15,991 nucleotides of DNA, from assembly GCA_900128395.1 (NCBI GenBank), contig LT649690.1, positions 1 through 15,991 on the forward strand, read 5' to 3'. The position numbers and the translations under genes are program-made. The notes under the pieces were generated by a model that was not told the origin of the DNA, did not search any database, and was given only the letters and a program-made list of their open reading frames with translations. This document shows positions 7,894-15,991 of the stretch, piece after piece; the stretch's first letter is position 1; every line of letters starts with the position of its first letter. The stretch comes from Stramenopiles sp. TOSAG23-2. Taxonomy: Eukaryota; Sar.

Positions 7894-8114
7894 CAGTCCT
7901 TTAGGGTATAGACACCATGAACATCATATATAAAATATTTTTCGTCTCTTTCTTTTTCTACTATGTATATACTATCCCCCTTTCAAACACCCTACTACTA
8001 CTATTATTGTTTTCCTTTATATACACAAAAAGTGCAATACATGTATATATATATTATATTATAGGTGTGCTCTATACATGTAAAAATGAGTTCTCATTTT
8101 TATAAAATGCATAT

Positions 8115-9167
8115 TTAACCATCAAGGCAAATACGACAAGATGGACAAGTTTTACTGTATTCTCTCAACCATTTCTTAATACATGATTTATGGAATATAC
8201 GGCCACAACATGGTAATTTTACAGCCATTTTTTCGCCATCTACTTCTTCTTTAACCGCTTCTAGGCATACACGACATTCATAATTGTCATCATCCGGTAC
8301 TTTCACGCATTCAAACTTATCAAAAATGTCTTGCTGTACAGTTTTATATTTCTTATCGTTTGTTTCATCTAATAATAGCAACATCGCAAAATCTTCGGGG
8401 GTGATTTCACGACACATCATATCTAGTAATTGTGCTTCCGTCATTAAGCCTGCATTGACAGCAGTTGCTTCTTGGGGATCATGAAAATGATCATCTGCAT
8501 ATTCTTCATCATAATGGCGATGATACTGATGATGATGACGATGTGGACGAGAAGGTTCTTTTTCTTCCTTTTTCTTTTTTTCCTTCTTCTTCTTCTTAAC
8601 ATTTTTGTTGCTGCGCCTGTTATTTGTTGTAGCTGTTGGCTGTTTATATATAGGTACTCTTGGCTTTCTCTTACGTTGCCCAATATTATTTCCATTATTT
8701 TTTGCAGAAAATGCCTTCATCCTGTTTTTTTCTACTTTCCTAGGGACCAATGCTGCTGTTTTACCAGAGCAAAGAATGCGATCTAATACTGACATTTCAG
8801 ACGTTGTTGACGCTACTACTACAGATGGTGGTGTGGAAGAGCGCGAAGAGGAAGAATCATTATAGTTTGTTTCTGGACAATGATGATTAATAAGATGTAA
8901 ACCACGTGAAGATTGTATACGCGGTAAGCATGTACTTGGGCGCTGTTTGCGAAAGGACCTAACAGTCCTAGGAGTTATTGCTTCTAATCGTCTTGGAGTC
9001 ATCATGTTATATTTTTTACTTGGTTTACCAGTAACACCATTCAAAGGCAAAGGTTTCAACAAGGTTTTGTTTATATTAAAATTATTACCACCAATTAAAT
9101 GTAACCCAGAGGTTTTATTTCCCCTCGGGGTTATAAATTGTCGATGTCGATGATGCGTAGCCGACAT
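8115..9167 (-). CDS. RING-type zinc finger protein, probable E3 ubiquitin ligase
   Basis: A 350-residue protein. The C-terminal RING (298-344) shows eight ligands: C298/C301 (CRVC), C320/C321, H326, C329, C341/C344 (CPSC), with Trp333 in the usual E2-contact position. The CC-x4-H-x2-C middle replaces the commoner C-x-H-x2-H form. It is preceded by ITPEDFAMLLLLDE (255-268), a motif I associate with other protist RING proteins. The N-terminal half is low-complexity and basic, with three TPR sites (13-15, 58-60, 66-68), a repeated GLHLI block (21-25 and 89-93), a Ser-rich run, a Lys run (191-200; possible nuclear signal) and a His-rich stretch (209-229) that could bind metal. Substrate unknown. 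The start is the first ATG of the ORF; stop TAA; no intron needed. Confidence 0.75.
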   Translation of the reverse strand: MSATHHRHRQFITPRGNKTSGLHLIGGNNFNINKTLLKPLPLNGVTGKPSKKYNMMTPRRLEAITPRTVRSFRKQRPSTCLPRIQSSRGLHLINHHCPETNYNDSSSSRSSTPPSVVVASTTSEMSVLDRILCSGKTAALVPRKVEKNRMKAFSAKNNGNNIGQRKRKPRVPIYKQPTATTNNRRSNKNVKKKKKEKKKKEEKEPSRPHRHHHQYHRHYDEEYADDHFHDPQEATAVNAGLMTEAQLLDMMCREITPEDFAMLLLLDETNDKKYKTVQQDIFDKFECVKVPDDDNYECRVCLEAVKEEVDGEKMAVKLPCCGRIFHKSCIKKWLREYSKTCPSCRICLDG

Positions 9168-10693
9168 ACTAATGTTCCTTTTGAATTATTTTTATTATTA
9201 TCAAACTTGTTTTTCTGTTGTTCATTAATATATATAAATGACAAGGTTTGCTTCTTTTTTCCATCTTTCTGTTTTATGTTTTTTTTTTATTTTTAGTCGT
9301 GTGTATTACCAGGATTACGTATAATTGGTGTGTTTTCTAAATATATTATTATTATTATTATACCTGGTATACTACTGCTGGACGACTGTAATAATATTAA
9401 TGCTATACTGTAAATTATAACACTATAATACAGCTATAATATTAAATATTGTTGGTTGCTTATATGCACACAGCACCATGCAGCTGGCCTTAGCTGGCAT
9501 CACAACAAGGTGCTGGTGCAAATTAAACACATCCTTCTTTTTCTTCATCCTAATCCTGGTATAATATAATAGTTCCTTGTGCTGTTTACCTGTTAATAAA
9601 TTTCTAGGAAACTTCGCAAAAATCGTAGCGGAATCTGGAATTTTAACTTTGCCAGCTGGGCCGGCTGGGCCAGCCCGGCCAGGTTTTAGATCGCTTTTCC
9701 TACAGTAAATTGTATAGATCTAGAATCTAGATATAGAGTTAGAGTAGAGTATCGTGTTAATGCTAATTGCTTTGTGATATTCCCATGCTAATGGAGGTTA
9801 CATTTTAAGCCATCAAGAGAGGAAAAAAAAAAGTGCAATTTAAATAGAGCAGAAAAATTAGAAAATTTCAGATTTGTTTTAGGCAATCCCTTAAAGAAAA
9901 CCTCTCCAAAACATGTTGCGGATGGAAAGATACATTTACATTTTTTACATTGTTATCAATTATAATATCATTAACTTGTATACTTTTACACCACCATCAA
10001 TATTCCTATATATCCAATAATATTTTAAGGGTCCAAATTCGATCAAAACTATCCTTAGTATATAAATCTGATAGGACCAAGTACAAATTCTAATTTTTGT
10101 GCTCCACCATTCTAAATGTTAAATGGATCGAATTTTCGTCCATTTAAGTGCGTTTCCTTTGCTGTGTGCTGTGTTCCAATTAGACCATTTGATAGACTCA
10201 TTTATATACAGCTTTAAGTATAAATAAGTGTCATAAATATCGTAAATATGCCTCGTTTAGACCACCCCATGGCAAAAAACGACTATTCTGCCAAATTACG
10301 TCAAAATATCCACGTATACGCACTATTACGGCAATATATTTTGGTATATTGTTATGTTATTTACCATATGATTAAATGTATTAATAATAGAATAAATTAT
10401 ATATAATCTAACCCTAACTCTAAAACGGTAAAAATATTCTATGTCACTTTTTCCTGAGTCTAATTTTACATATATATATATATATATCATAATCATTACA
10501 GTAAAAAATGATGCTTCAAAAACAAATATAATAAAAATGGGAATGAATGGCAAACTTAAAGTTACTCTATTCACGACTATAATTTTATTTTGAGATTTTT
10601 CTATATTTATAAACATTTTTTGGATAACAAGCGTTGACACCCTTGCATATATATATATATATTCTTGAAGGAAGAAAGGCGGATACGAAAATT
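9168..10693. other. Non-coding region between divergent RING and bHLH-PAS genes
   Basis: About 1.5 kb without a convincing gene. It contains an imperfect nested inverted repeat at 9466-9519 (gcacacagcacc against ggtgctggtgc), a GC-rich hairpin at 9651-9683, a TCTAGA-rich near-palindrome at about 9715-9735, and AT microsatellites (about 9222-9236, 10470-10487, 10648-10663). A 104-codon minus-strand ORF at 10326-10640 is low-complexity and not believed. As the shared upstream region of two divergent genes it probably holds both promoters. Confidence 0.5.
9651..9683. repeat. GC-rich imperfect hairpin
   Basis: An almost pure G/C patch in AT-rich DNA. The core gccggctgggccagcccggc (9660-9679) folds back with a 1-nt loop and a 1-nt bulge. 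Function unknown. Confidence 0.5.
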
Positions 10694-11791
10694 ATGAATG
10701 TAAACTCAACTACAACTACTGAAACAGATTTGATAGACTTAAATCTTGATGAAGAGTTTCAGTTTGAAGATGACATACGTAATATCCTACTTAGTGACGA
10801 TTCAAATGATGTACAACATAGCGATGATAGGAAGCGTACTCAAACGCAACAGAAGCATGGTAGATCGACTAGCAGTAGCGATTTGCAGGAGAAAAAGAGA
10901 AGACGGAACGTCTATGAAAAACTTCGTACAAAAAAATTAAACGAAGAGTATGCTAATTTGGCAAATTTATTTCCAACTTCGTCAAATTTATCTAAAATTG
11001 AAACTATTAAGAGTGCCCAAGAAGCGATTAAAGACTTGAGAAGCAAGTTAGAAGTAGCAGAAGCACAAATCAATAAGTTCAATCGACACGGTAGTGATAA
11101 AACAGAACCGCTTAATGATAATATGATGGGGAATCATAATCCAGGCACTGTAAAAGGTTCAACTTTACCAATGGCGTGCTGTGTTGAAACTATTAAAAAT
11201 GCCCAAGTATCTATGAAAGAGTTGAAATCCAATTTAGAAGATGCACAAGCAGAACTTAGCAAATTCTATGGAATTGCAGGTGTTAAAACAGATTTACCTA
11301 ATAATAATAATGCAAACGTTGCTAATAATACAGACACGGTTGAAAACATATCTGAAGGGTTTGTTTTCAAACATTCAAGTTTCCCGATGTCGTTATTAGA
11401 TGTAAATGGTGTAGTAAAATTTGCCAATCCTAGTTTTCTAAAAGTGACTGGATTTACTCAAGCCGACGTTGATGACGGGAAAGTAGGTATGTTTTCAATG
11501 AGTTCAAAAGAAGATTTAGCACAAATGTATTTAAATGCAGGAGAATTAATTTGTGGTGGTAAGCAATTTTTGCATTTCCAAAAACGATGTAAGATTGCAA
11601 ATGAAAAGTATTGTACTTTCCGCGTATCTATGTCCACAATACGCTCTAATATCATTGTCAATAATAATAATAATGATGATAACCAGGATAACAACAACAA
11701 TAATAGTAATAGCAAGAAGAAGAAGGAAATAAAAGATACGGAATATTTTCATTGCATGATATTGCCAGATGAAGAATGTGATTCAAAGTGA
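10694..11791 (+). CDS. bHLH-PAS transcription factor with a duplicated helix-2/zipper segment
   Basis: A 365-residue protein from the ATG at 10694; an in-frame upstream ATG at 10634 would add 20 residues of AT-repeat coding, so the later start is preferred. Acidic N-terminus (1-45), then a bHLH at about 67-121: basic part KKRRRNVYEKLRTKK with Glu75 and Arg78 kept but Thr79 where Arg is usual; helix 1; loop (FPTSSNLS); helix 2 (IETIKSAQEAIKDLRSKL). Residues 102-129 recur at 164-191 (15 of 28 identical), so helix 2 and its coiled-coil extension are duplicated without a second basic region. A PAS domain spans about 223-355 (FVFKHSSFPMSLLDVNGVVK...FANPSFLKVTGF), interrupted near its end by an Asn/Lys-rich insert (321-347). 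bHLH proteins bind E-box DNA as dimers; PAS domains mediate dimerisation or sensing. A poly(A)-type aataaa lies at 11910-11915. Confidence 0.78.
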   Translation: MNVNSTTTTETDLIDLNLDEEFQFEDDIRNILLSDDSNDVQHSDDRKRTQTQQKHGRSTSSSDLQEKKRRRNVYEKLRTKKLNEEYANLANLFPTSSNLSKIETIKSAQEAIKDLRSKLEVAEAQINKFNRHGSDKTEPLNDNMMGNHNPGTVKGSTLPMACCVETIKNAQVSMKELKSNLEDAQAELSKFYGIAGVKTDLPNNNNANVANNTDTVENISEGFVFKHSSFPMSLLDVNGVVKFANPSFLKVTGFTQADVDDGKVGMFSMSSKEDLAQMYLNAGELICGGKQFLHFQKRCKIANEKYCTFRVSMSTIRSNIIVNNNNNDDNQDNNNNNSNSKKKKEIKDTEYFHCMILPDEECDSK

Positions 11792-12500
11792 TACTTATAT
11801 CTGAATCATACTACTTGATTAATGACATGCACTATATGTATCAGAAGAGATGGAAAATATGTTTGTATGTGTATAATATTCATGTAATAATATTGATAAT
11901 GAGTATCATAATAAAATATGTATGATATCAAATCATATATATATTAATATCATACGTATCACTTTTGTAAAAGATGAAAATATAATTTTGACACGCCCTG
12001 TATGTATTTTATGTAAAACAAAACTGGGGGCAATAGGTGGTGGTATTTAATTTTAAATGAGAAATAGCGAGAGCTAAGTTACTGTATCATTTTAGAGAGT
12101 TAGGGATTGTTGCATATGATATGAGTAAAAATGTAAAAAAATTATAAAATTAGAGTACACTTGAAACGCGCTTTATTATATTTTACCTGATACAGGAATT
12201 TAATCATATATAAATACATGAGTATGGTAACACTCGATTGAAAGTGTGTTGTATTTTTTTATATATATATTTTTTGAAATATGTTTTTGTATTTAAAATT
12301 AATTTTTTGGTCTTTTATCAAAATCCGGATTTATCCGGAGAGAGGACTTCCAGTCTGATAATTAAATTATTTATATTAATATATAACTTAGATTTTAACC
12401 ATCAATAATATTTTTTTTATTAACGTAAACTAATATTTTAATATTATAAAAAAATATACGTAGGCATATGCATACGATTTATTTTTTTCCTCTTTTTTCT
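11792..12500. other. Non-coding spacer between convergent genes
   Basis: The 3' regions of the bHLH-PAS gene (+) and the rhodanese-dioxygenase gene (-) meet here. AT-rich with ATATAT runs; a direct repeat of atccgga occurs at about 12325-12342. No gene or RNA is seen. Confidence 0.5.
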
Positions 12501-13565
12501 TTACAACTCATATACACCACATTTCATGTTCGCAGGAAGTGAAATGTCTAATTTTTTTGGATAATTCGTTCCATCAAATTTTTCGTTCATTAACTTACAA
12601 AATTCTTCCTTCGATTTTGTTAGACGTTCATTAAATTGTTTTTCTTCTCCAACAGTTGTACATGTCCGTCCCTTGTAATCGTGCCCAGGATATAGAATTG
12701 TTTCGTCCGGTAATGAAAATATATTTTTCATAACGGAATCGTATAATGTATTTGGGTTACCACCTTGAAAATCGGTACGTCCGCAACCTCCAATTAAAAC
12801 AGTATCACCACAGAATGCATGTGAATTATTATTTAGTACATATGTCACGCAGCCTGGAGTATGTCCAGGGGTACTTTTCACAGACAAAACTTGTTCACCA
12901 AAATTAATAGTATCGCCATCACAAACGAAAATATCAGCGTCAGCTTCAGATGCTTTAGAGATAATACTTTGTACTTTTACAACAGTATCATCAGCAATGC
13001 GTTTATTTAATATTTGTTTCAATTTTCCACTACCAGTGATATGATCAGCATGAACGTGTGTATTTAATATATACAATAATTTTGCGTTTAATCCATTTAA
13101 AACATCTATATCACGCTCAACAGTTTCAATGACTGGATCGATTAATACTGCTTCTCTGCTCGATTTATCCATCACGATGTATGAATATGTAGAACTTTCT
13201 TTTTCATATAATTGTCGAATCAAAACGTTATTATCTTGGCAAAGCGATGACATGATATATGCAACATTTTTTCCATTCACCACGTCTGTGTAGCCCATGG
13301 CTTTTAATTTGTTTGCAGCAAACTGTGCTCTCCTTCCACGATAACAATATGTGACGATTGATTCACTTTTGTTGCTTGGTAACTGTTGTTCAATATTACC
13401 GTCGATAAATTCTGATTTTCCCACATCAAACTCTAAATTTATTGAATTTGGAACTATGTCGTAATTTTTTGCTCTCCCCACGTAGTCTTTCAAACGCACA
13501 TCAACAAAAGCTGGATTCACGATTTGTGCAAGCTTTGATTTATTTATAAATTTGGATGTAATCAT
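12501..13565 (-). CDS. Rhodanese/ETHE1-type persulfide dioxygenase fusion
   Basis: A 354-residue protein. Residues ~10-105 form a rhodanese domain (FVDVR at 20-24; active-site loop CYRGRR with Cys74, the sulfur-accepting Cys). Residues ~112-354 are an ETHE1-type metallo-beta-lactamase fold: THVHADH (169-175), TPGHTPGC (232-239), GDTVLIGGCGRTDF (253-266), YPGHDYKG (292-299) and the ETHE1-like ending LPANMKCGV (343-351). By comparison with ETHE1, iron ligands would be His170, His235 and Asp254. Persulfide dioxygenases oxidise glutathione persulfide to sulfite; rhodaneses move sulfane sulfur between thiosulfate, persulfide and sulfite, so the fusion can link thiosulfate use with persulfide oxidation. 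The rhodanese is at the N-terminus, whereas the bacterial fusions I know have it at the C-terminus. No clear mitochondrial presequence: the rhodanese begins almost at once. The gene is intronless, 61 bp from the next minus-strand gene. Confidence 0.9.
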   Translation of the reverse strand: MITSKFINKSKLAQIVNPAFVDVRLKDYVGRAKNYDIVPNSINLEFDVGKSEFIDGNIEQQLPSNKSESIVTYCYRGRRAQFAANKLKAMGYTDVVNGKNVAYIMSSLCQDNNVLIRQLYEKESSTYSYIVMDKSSREAVLIDPVIETVERDIDVLNGLNAKLLYILNTHVHADHITGSGKLKQILNKRIADDTVVKVQSIISKASEADADIFVCDGDTINFGEQVLSVKSTPGHTPGCVTYVLNNNSHAFCGDTVLIGGCGRTDFQGGNPNTLYDSVMKNIFSLPDETILYPGHDYKGRTCTTVGEEKQFNERLTKSKEEFCKLMNEKFDGTNYPKKLDISLPANMKCGVYEL

Positions 13566-13626
13566 ATTATTTGCTAATAAATATTGATATGTATATATAT
13601 TAATATATATTATATATTAAGCTATT

Positions 13627-13818
13627 TCAATTCAATTTCGTAGAATATTTCTGTCTGAATTTTTTGCTTTTGAAATTTTTGCTTTTATCTTTCCTACGTT
13701 TCTTCTTCAACTTTTTAATTTCCGGTTTTTGAATCACTTGTGAATTGCTGAATAATTTACGGATATTGATATCTTTTTGTATATCTTCAGCTTTTCTTGA
13801 TGAAAGACAATCTCCCAT
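13627..13818 (-). CDS. Small basic protein with N-myristoylation/palmitoylation-type N-terminus
   Basis: A 63-residue ORF. MGDCLSS fits an N-myristoylation site (Gly2, Ser6) with Cys4 available for palmitoylation, implying membrane attachment. Residues 8-38 look helical (RKAEDIQKDINIRKLF), and 36-63 are very rich in Lys/Arg. The start is reminiscent of the N-terminal helix of heterotrimeric G-protein alpha subunits, but there is no P-loop or GTPase domain, so at most it is a remnant or mimic of that module. It lies 61 bp upstream of the rhodanese-dioxygenase start on the same strand, in a position also compatible with a separate upstream exon or gene. Function unknown. Confidence 0.5.
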   Translation of the reverse strand: MGDCLSSRKAEDIQKDINIRKLFSNSQVIQKPEIKKLKKKRRKDKSKNFKSKKFRQKYSTKLN

Positions 13819-14667
13819 ACCTATTTAAATAAACAAACATTTGCCGTATTTTCTTTTTGGTATATACTGTATTTGTAGCACTGTATATCTTTTTTTTTTT
13901 TGTAGTGTATTTTTTTTTTTTATTCAGAAATGATTTTTGAGGGTCTTAGTCGTCTAGCCAGCATAGACATAGCATTACCAGAAGATTGAAACATCTGCAA
14001 GGTGCCAAGCCTACATATGCGTCCAGATGTACCTGAGTAGTCCAGATGTGGTCTTGATTGTGACGCTGTAGTTTTCCGCCAAATTTTAGGTAAATGAATC
14101 GAGTTTTATGGAAAATCAGAGTGTTTTACTATTTGTACCATAAAATAACAATCAAAAAATATATTGAAAAATATCCGGATAAGTGTTAAAATTAAGGTTT
14201 TACACGATTTTAAATAGGTCCCGGGACACAAATAGTAGGAACATTTAGGTACAAAATATTATACTAATTTTCTTCTTTTTTCTCTCTTTTCCTCTTTTTT
14301 CGTCCCATACACCTCGCTTTGCTCGGTCCGTTGTGTCCCGCTATTTGTATTTTTCGTATTTTAGATTTCAACTGCTCTTACTCTACCACAGATGGTGTTG
14401 CAGATGTACTGACTATATAATACTTATCGAGGTCCGCAGATACGATTATGATGCTATTTAGGTGCTATTAATAAAGGCTCTCTAACATACATGCAAAAAA
14501 AAAATATAATAAAAAACCTATTATAGGCACATAGTACTGTTTTAAAAAAAATCAAAAACAATACAAAACTAATATATCATACATACATACATACATACAT
14601 ATATCAAAGTTTCAAACAATAAAATAAAACAATAATATATATTCTAAACTTAAAAACAAGTAAGAAA
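13819..14667. other. Non-coding region between divergent sulfur-related genes
   Basis: Contains poly(T) tracts (about 13890-13921), two direct copies of gtccagatgt (14020-14050), a 10-bp inverted pair cgggacacaa/ttgtgtcccg (14222-14231 and 14331-14340), a pyrimidine-rich run (about 14270-14300) and a (CATA)n microsatellite (14579-14600). No ORF of note. It separates the minus-strand pair from the plus-strand transporter and so should contain promoters for both directions. Confidence 0.5.
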
Positions 14668-15924
14668 ATGACAGACCTAGGCAATGATGAAATATCATTA
14701 CCACAGAAAGCGAATCAGGCAACTTTGATAAACACGTTGCCTTTTATAGCATCGTTAATCTTTGCGGCAATTATGTTTTCACAAGCCATTTACAATGCCG
14801 GACTTTATTTGATTCCTATAATGAGAGGACAATTTACTTTTCAAGTGAATATAATGTTGAAAACATTTTTAACGGCAGCTGCAACAAGCACATTGGTGTT
14901 TGCAATATTACATCTTCTTGGAAAAAACAAAAATTTGTTGTTGCGTGAGGAAAGACATGTAGAAACGAATAAAATTGGTATTGCTGGCTTAGTTATTGGT
15001 GGTGTACTTCTTGGTGCAGGTATGAATTTAGCTGGAGCATGTCCAGGTACGTTACCAGTACAAGTTGGTTCAGGTTTCTTTCCAAATGGATTATACACGA
15101 TATTGGGAGCAATGATCGGTGCCATGATATTTATTACATTGAAACCAAGTATCCAAAAAATTCAACAATATGGAGATTTTACAAAAGGGGGAGATAGCAA
15201 CATTAATGAAAGCGAAAGTGACGATGATGCGGCGTTAAATTATGATCAAGAGATTGTTGAAGAAAATAAACATCGATATACCATATACCAATGGACAGGT
15301 TATAATCATATTATTGTACGTTTGGCATTTTCAGCATTGTTCTTTAGTGCTGCGATTGTAACGGAAATATTATCACCGGGTATAGGTAACATTTCACCAA
15401 GCGTTAAAAAGGAAATTCTTGATGGATTATGGTCGCCATTTATATGCGGTCCAATGATTGGTATCTTACAACTTCCATTGATGTTATTTGGTGGGAAACA
15501 TCTTGGTTCAACACCTGCTTACATTACTACGACTAAACTCGTATTTAGCATACTACCATGGTTGCCTGAACGACTAAGAATGACAAAAATATCGCTCGAT
15601 TCTACGTGGGAATTTCTATATGTATATACCGCCGGTATAGTAACATTGATATTTGCTGCATTTATTTGGCCTTCATTCCAAATGTCCAATCGTTTCCCAT
15701 ATGATGGAAGTGTGGATATAACGATAGGTGAACAAATTATTGGTGGTATATTGATAGTTTTCGGTGCAAAATTAGCCTCTGGCTGTACCTCGGGGCATGG
15801 TATCAGTGGAATGGGTCATTTGCGTACGAAAAGTTTCATCGCTGTAGCATCGATGTTTGCTGGTGGCATTCTTATAAATATATATTATATCCAATATGAT
15901 ATTATATTATATTTATATATATGA
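14668..15924 (+). CDS. YeeE/YedE-type sulfur-compound (thiosulfate) transporter
   Basis: A 418-residue multi-pass membrane protein with two related halves. Half one has the motif GAGMNLAGACPGTLPVQVGSG (116-136; Cys125). Half two has KLASGCTSGHGISGMGHL (368-385; Cys373). These Cys-containing Gly-rich loops mark the YeeE/YedE family, whose bacterial members import thiosulfate through conserved Cys residues. About nine to ten hydrophobic segments are visible (for example 24-45, 66-84, 104-120, 141-158, 216-235, 256-275, 316-334, 353-370, 388-405). The halves are joined by a long acidic cytosol-type loop (172-200, SESDDD), which is absent from small bacterial members. ATG in context aagaaaatgac; stop TGA. 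The final 15 residues are low-complexity AT-coded sequence, so the true C-terminus may be spliced differently, possibly beyond the window. Confidence 0.85.
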   Translation: MTDLGNDEISLPQKANQATLINTLPFIASLIFAAIMFSQAIYNAGLYLIPIMRGQFTFQVNIMLKTFLTAAATSTLVFAILHLLGKNKNLLLREERHVETNKIGIAGLVIGGVLLGAGMNLAGACPGTLPVQVGSGFFPNGLYTILGAMIGAMIFITLKPSIQKIQQYGDFTKGGDSNINESESDDDAALNYDQEIVEENKHRYTIYQWTGYNHIIVRLAFSALFFSAAIVTEILSPGIGNISPSVKKEILDGLWSPFICGPMIGILQLPLMLFGGKHLGSTPAYITTTKLVFSILPWLPERLRMTKISLDSTWEFLYVYTAGIVTLIFAAFIWPSFQMSNRFPYDGSVDITIGEQIIGGILIVFGAKLASGCTSGHGISGMGHLRTKSFIAVASMFAGGILINIYYIQYDIILYLYI

Positions 15925-15991
15925 GTAAGAACGCACGGAAGGATAGAAACCTACTTGTGCTTGTAGAGTATTAGTTTGCAGAGGTGCATTA
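15925..15991. other. 3' flank of the transporter gene at the window edge
   Basis: Only 67 bp; a gtaaga sequence at 15925-15930 straight after the stop could be a splice donor if the last exon continues outside the window. Nothing else can be said. Confidence 0.3.

Noticed and set aside
7568-8105. Plus-strand ORFs of 96 and 62 codons
   Set aside because: The first is antisense to the EF-hand gene; the second is low-complexity Tyr/Leu/Phe from AT-rich DNA. Neither shows a domain.
8444-8865. Several ORFs on both strands over the RING gene's Lys/His-rich region
   Set aside because: They are Phe/Leu-, Met/Ile- or Arg/Lys-rich by-products of the repeats in the RING gene's low-complexity part.
10326-10640. 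104-codon minus-strand ORF upstream of the bHLH-PAS gene
   Set aside because: It contains YIYIYV-type AT-repeat coding and no recognisable motif; probably chance.
14221-14345. Third member of the foldback family near cgggacacaa
   Set aside because: Only 10 bp pair (14222-14231 with 14331-14340) and the atttaaggactt core is absent; the resemblance to cgggacaaaa in element 1 is too short.
14841-15125. 94-codon minus-strand ORF inside the transporter gene
   Set aside because: Antisense shadow of the conserved Cys-motif half of the YeeE-type protein.
1-15991. tRNA, rRNA or CRISPR arrays
   Set aside because: No tRNA box A/B pair with cloverleaf spacing, no rRNA-like block and no evenly spaced direct repeats with unique spacers were found by eye; the 41-bp repeats are contiguous, without spacers.

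Overview
The window looks like nuclear DNA from a single-celled eukaryote. It is very AT-rich, with many A/T runs and microsatellites, and about nine genes sit singly on both strands without operon structure. The products are eukaryotic in type: an R-SNARE, a RING finger protein, a bHLH-PAS regulator, EF-hand proteins, ankyrin repeats and a signal peptide. TAA, TAG and TGA all end apparent genes, so the code looks standard. Where reading frames must be joined, the best junctions are unusually short GT...AG introns (about 20-40 nt). A bHLH-PAS regulator together with glycine-rich repeat proteins would fit a stramenopile-like protist, but this placement is an inference and the lineage cannot be fixed from the window.

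Layout. 1-1062 is non-coding and holds a 183-bp foldback element (60-242) and a second hairpin (750-818). 1063-1952 (+) carries an unrecognised multi-pass membrane protein, either as two small genes or as one gene with a short intron. 1953-3030 is non-coding, with a 41-bp tandem repeat and a second foldback element (2788-2980) that shares a 12-bp motif and nested-hairpin design with the first. 3031-3495 (-) is a short synaptobrevin-like SNARE with Thr at the ionic layer and a second membrane segment. 3496-5210 is non-coding and contains microsatellites, a GC-rich foldback sequence and a clean 740-bp non-autonomous DNA transposon (22-bp perfect terminal inverted repeats, 8-bp target duplication). 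5211-7459 (+) is a composite gene: signal peptide, glycine-rich beta-type ectodomain, short hydrophobic segment, EF-hand, seven ankyrin repeats. 7582-7893 (-) is a small EF-hand protein. 8115-9167 (-) is a RING-type protein with a basic/His-rich middle. 9168-10693 is non-coding. 10694-11791 (+) is a bHLH-PAS protein whose helix-2/zipper segment is duplicated. 12501-13565 (-) is a rhodanese/ETHE1-type persulfide dioxygenase fusion, 13627-13818 (-) a tiny basic protein with an acylation-type N-terminus, and 14668-15924 (+) a YeeE/YedE-type (thiosulfate) transporter.

The clearest functional theme is the right-hand 3.4 kb. A predicted thiosulfate/sulfur-compound permease lies next to an enzyme joining sulfurtransferase and persulfide dioxygenase activities. 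That suggests a small sulfane-sulfur gene neighbourhood of a kind familiar in bacteria and unusual in a eukaryote. The second theme is the 5211-7459 gene, whose secreted-ectodomain plus Ca2+/ankyrin architecture would suit a surface receptor or sensor, provided that the gene is intact: one frame change (near 5777) is not convincingly explained by splicing.
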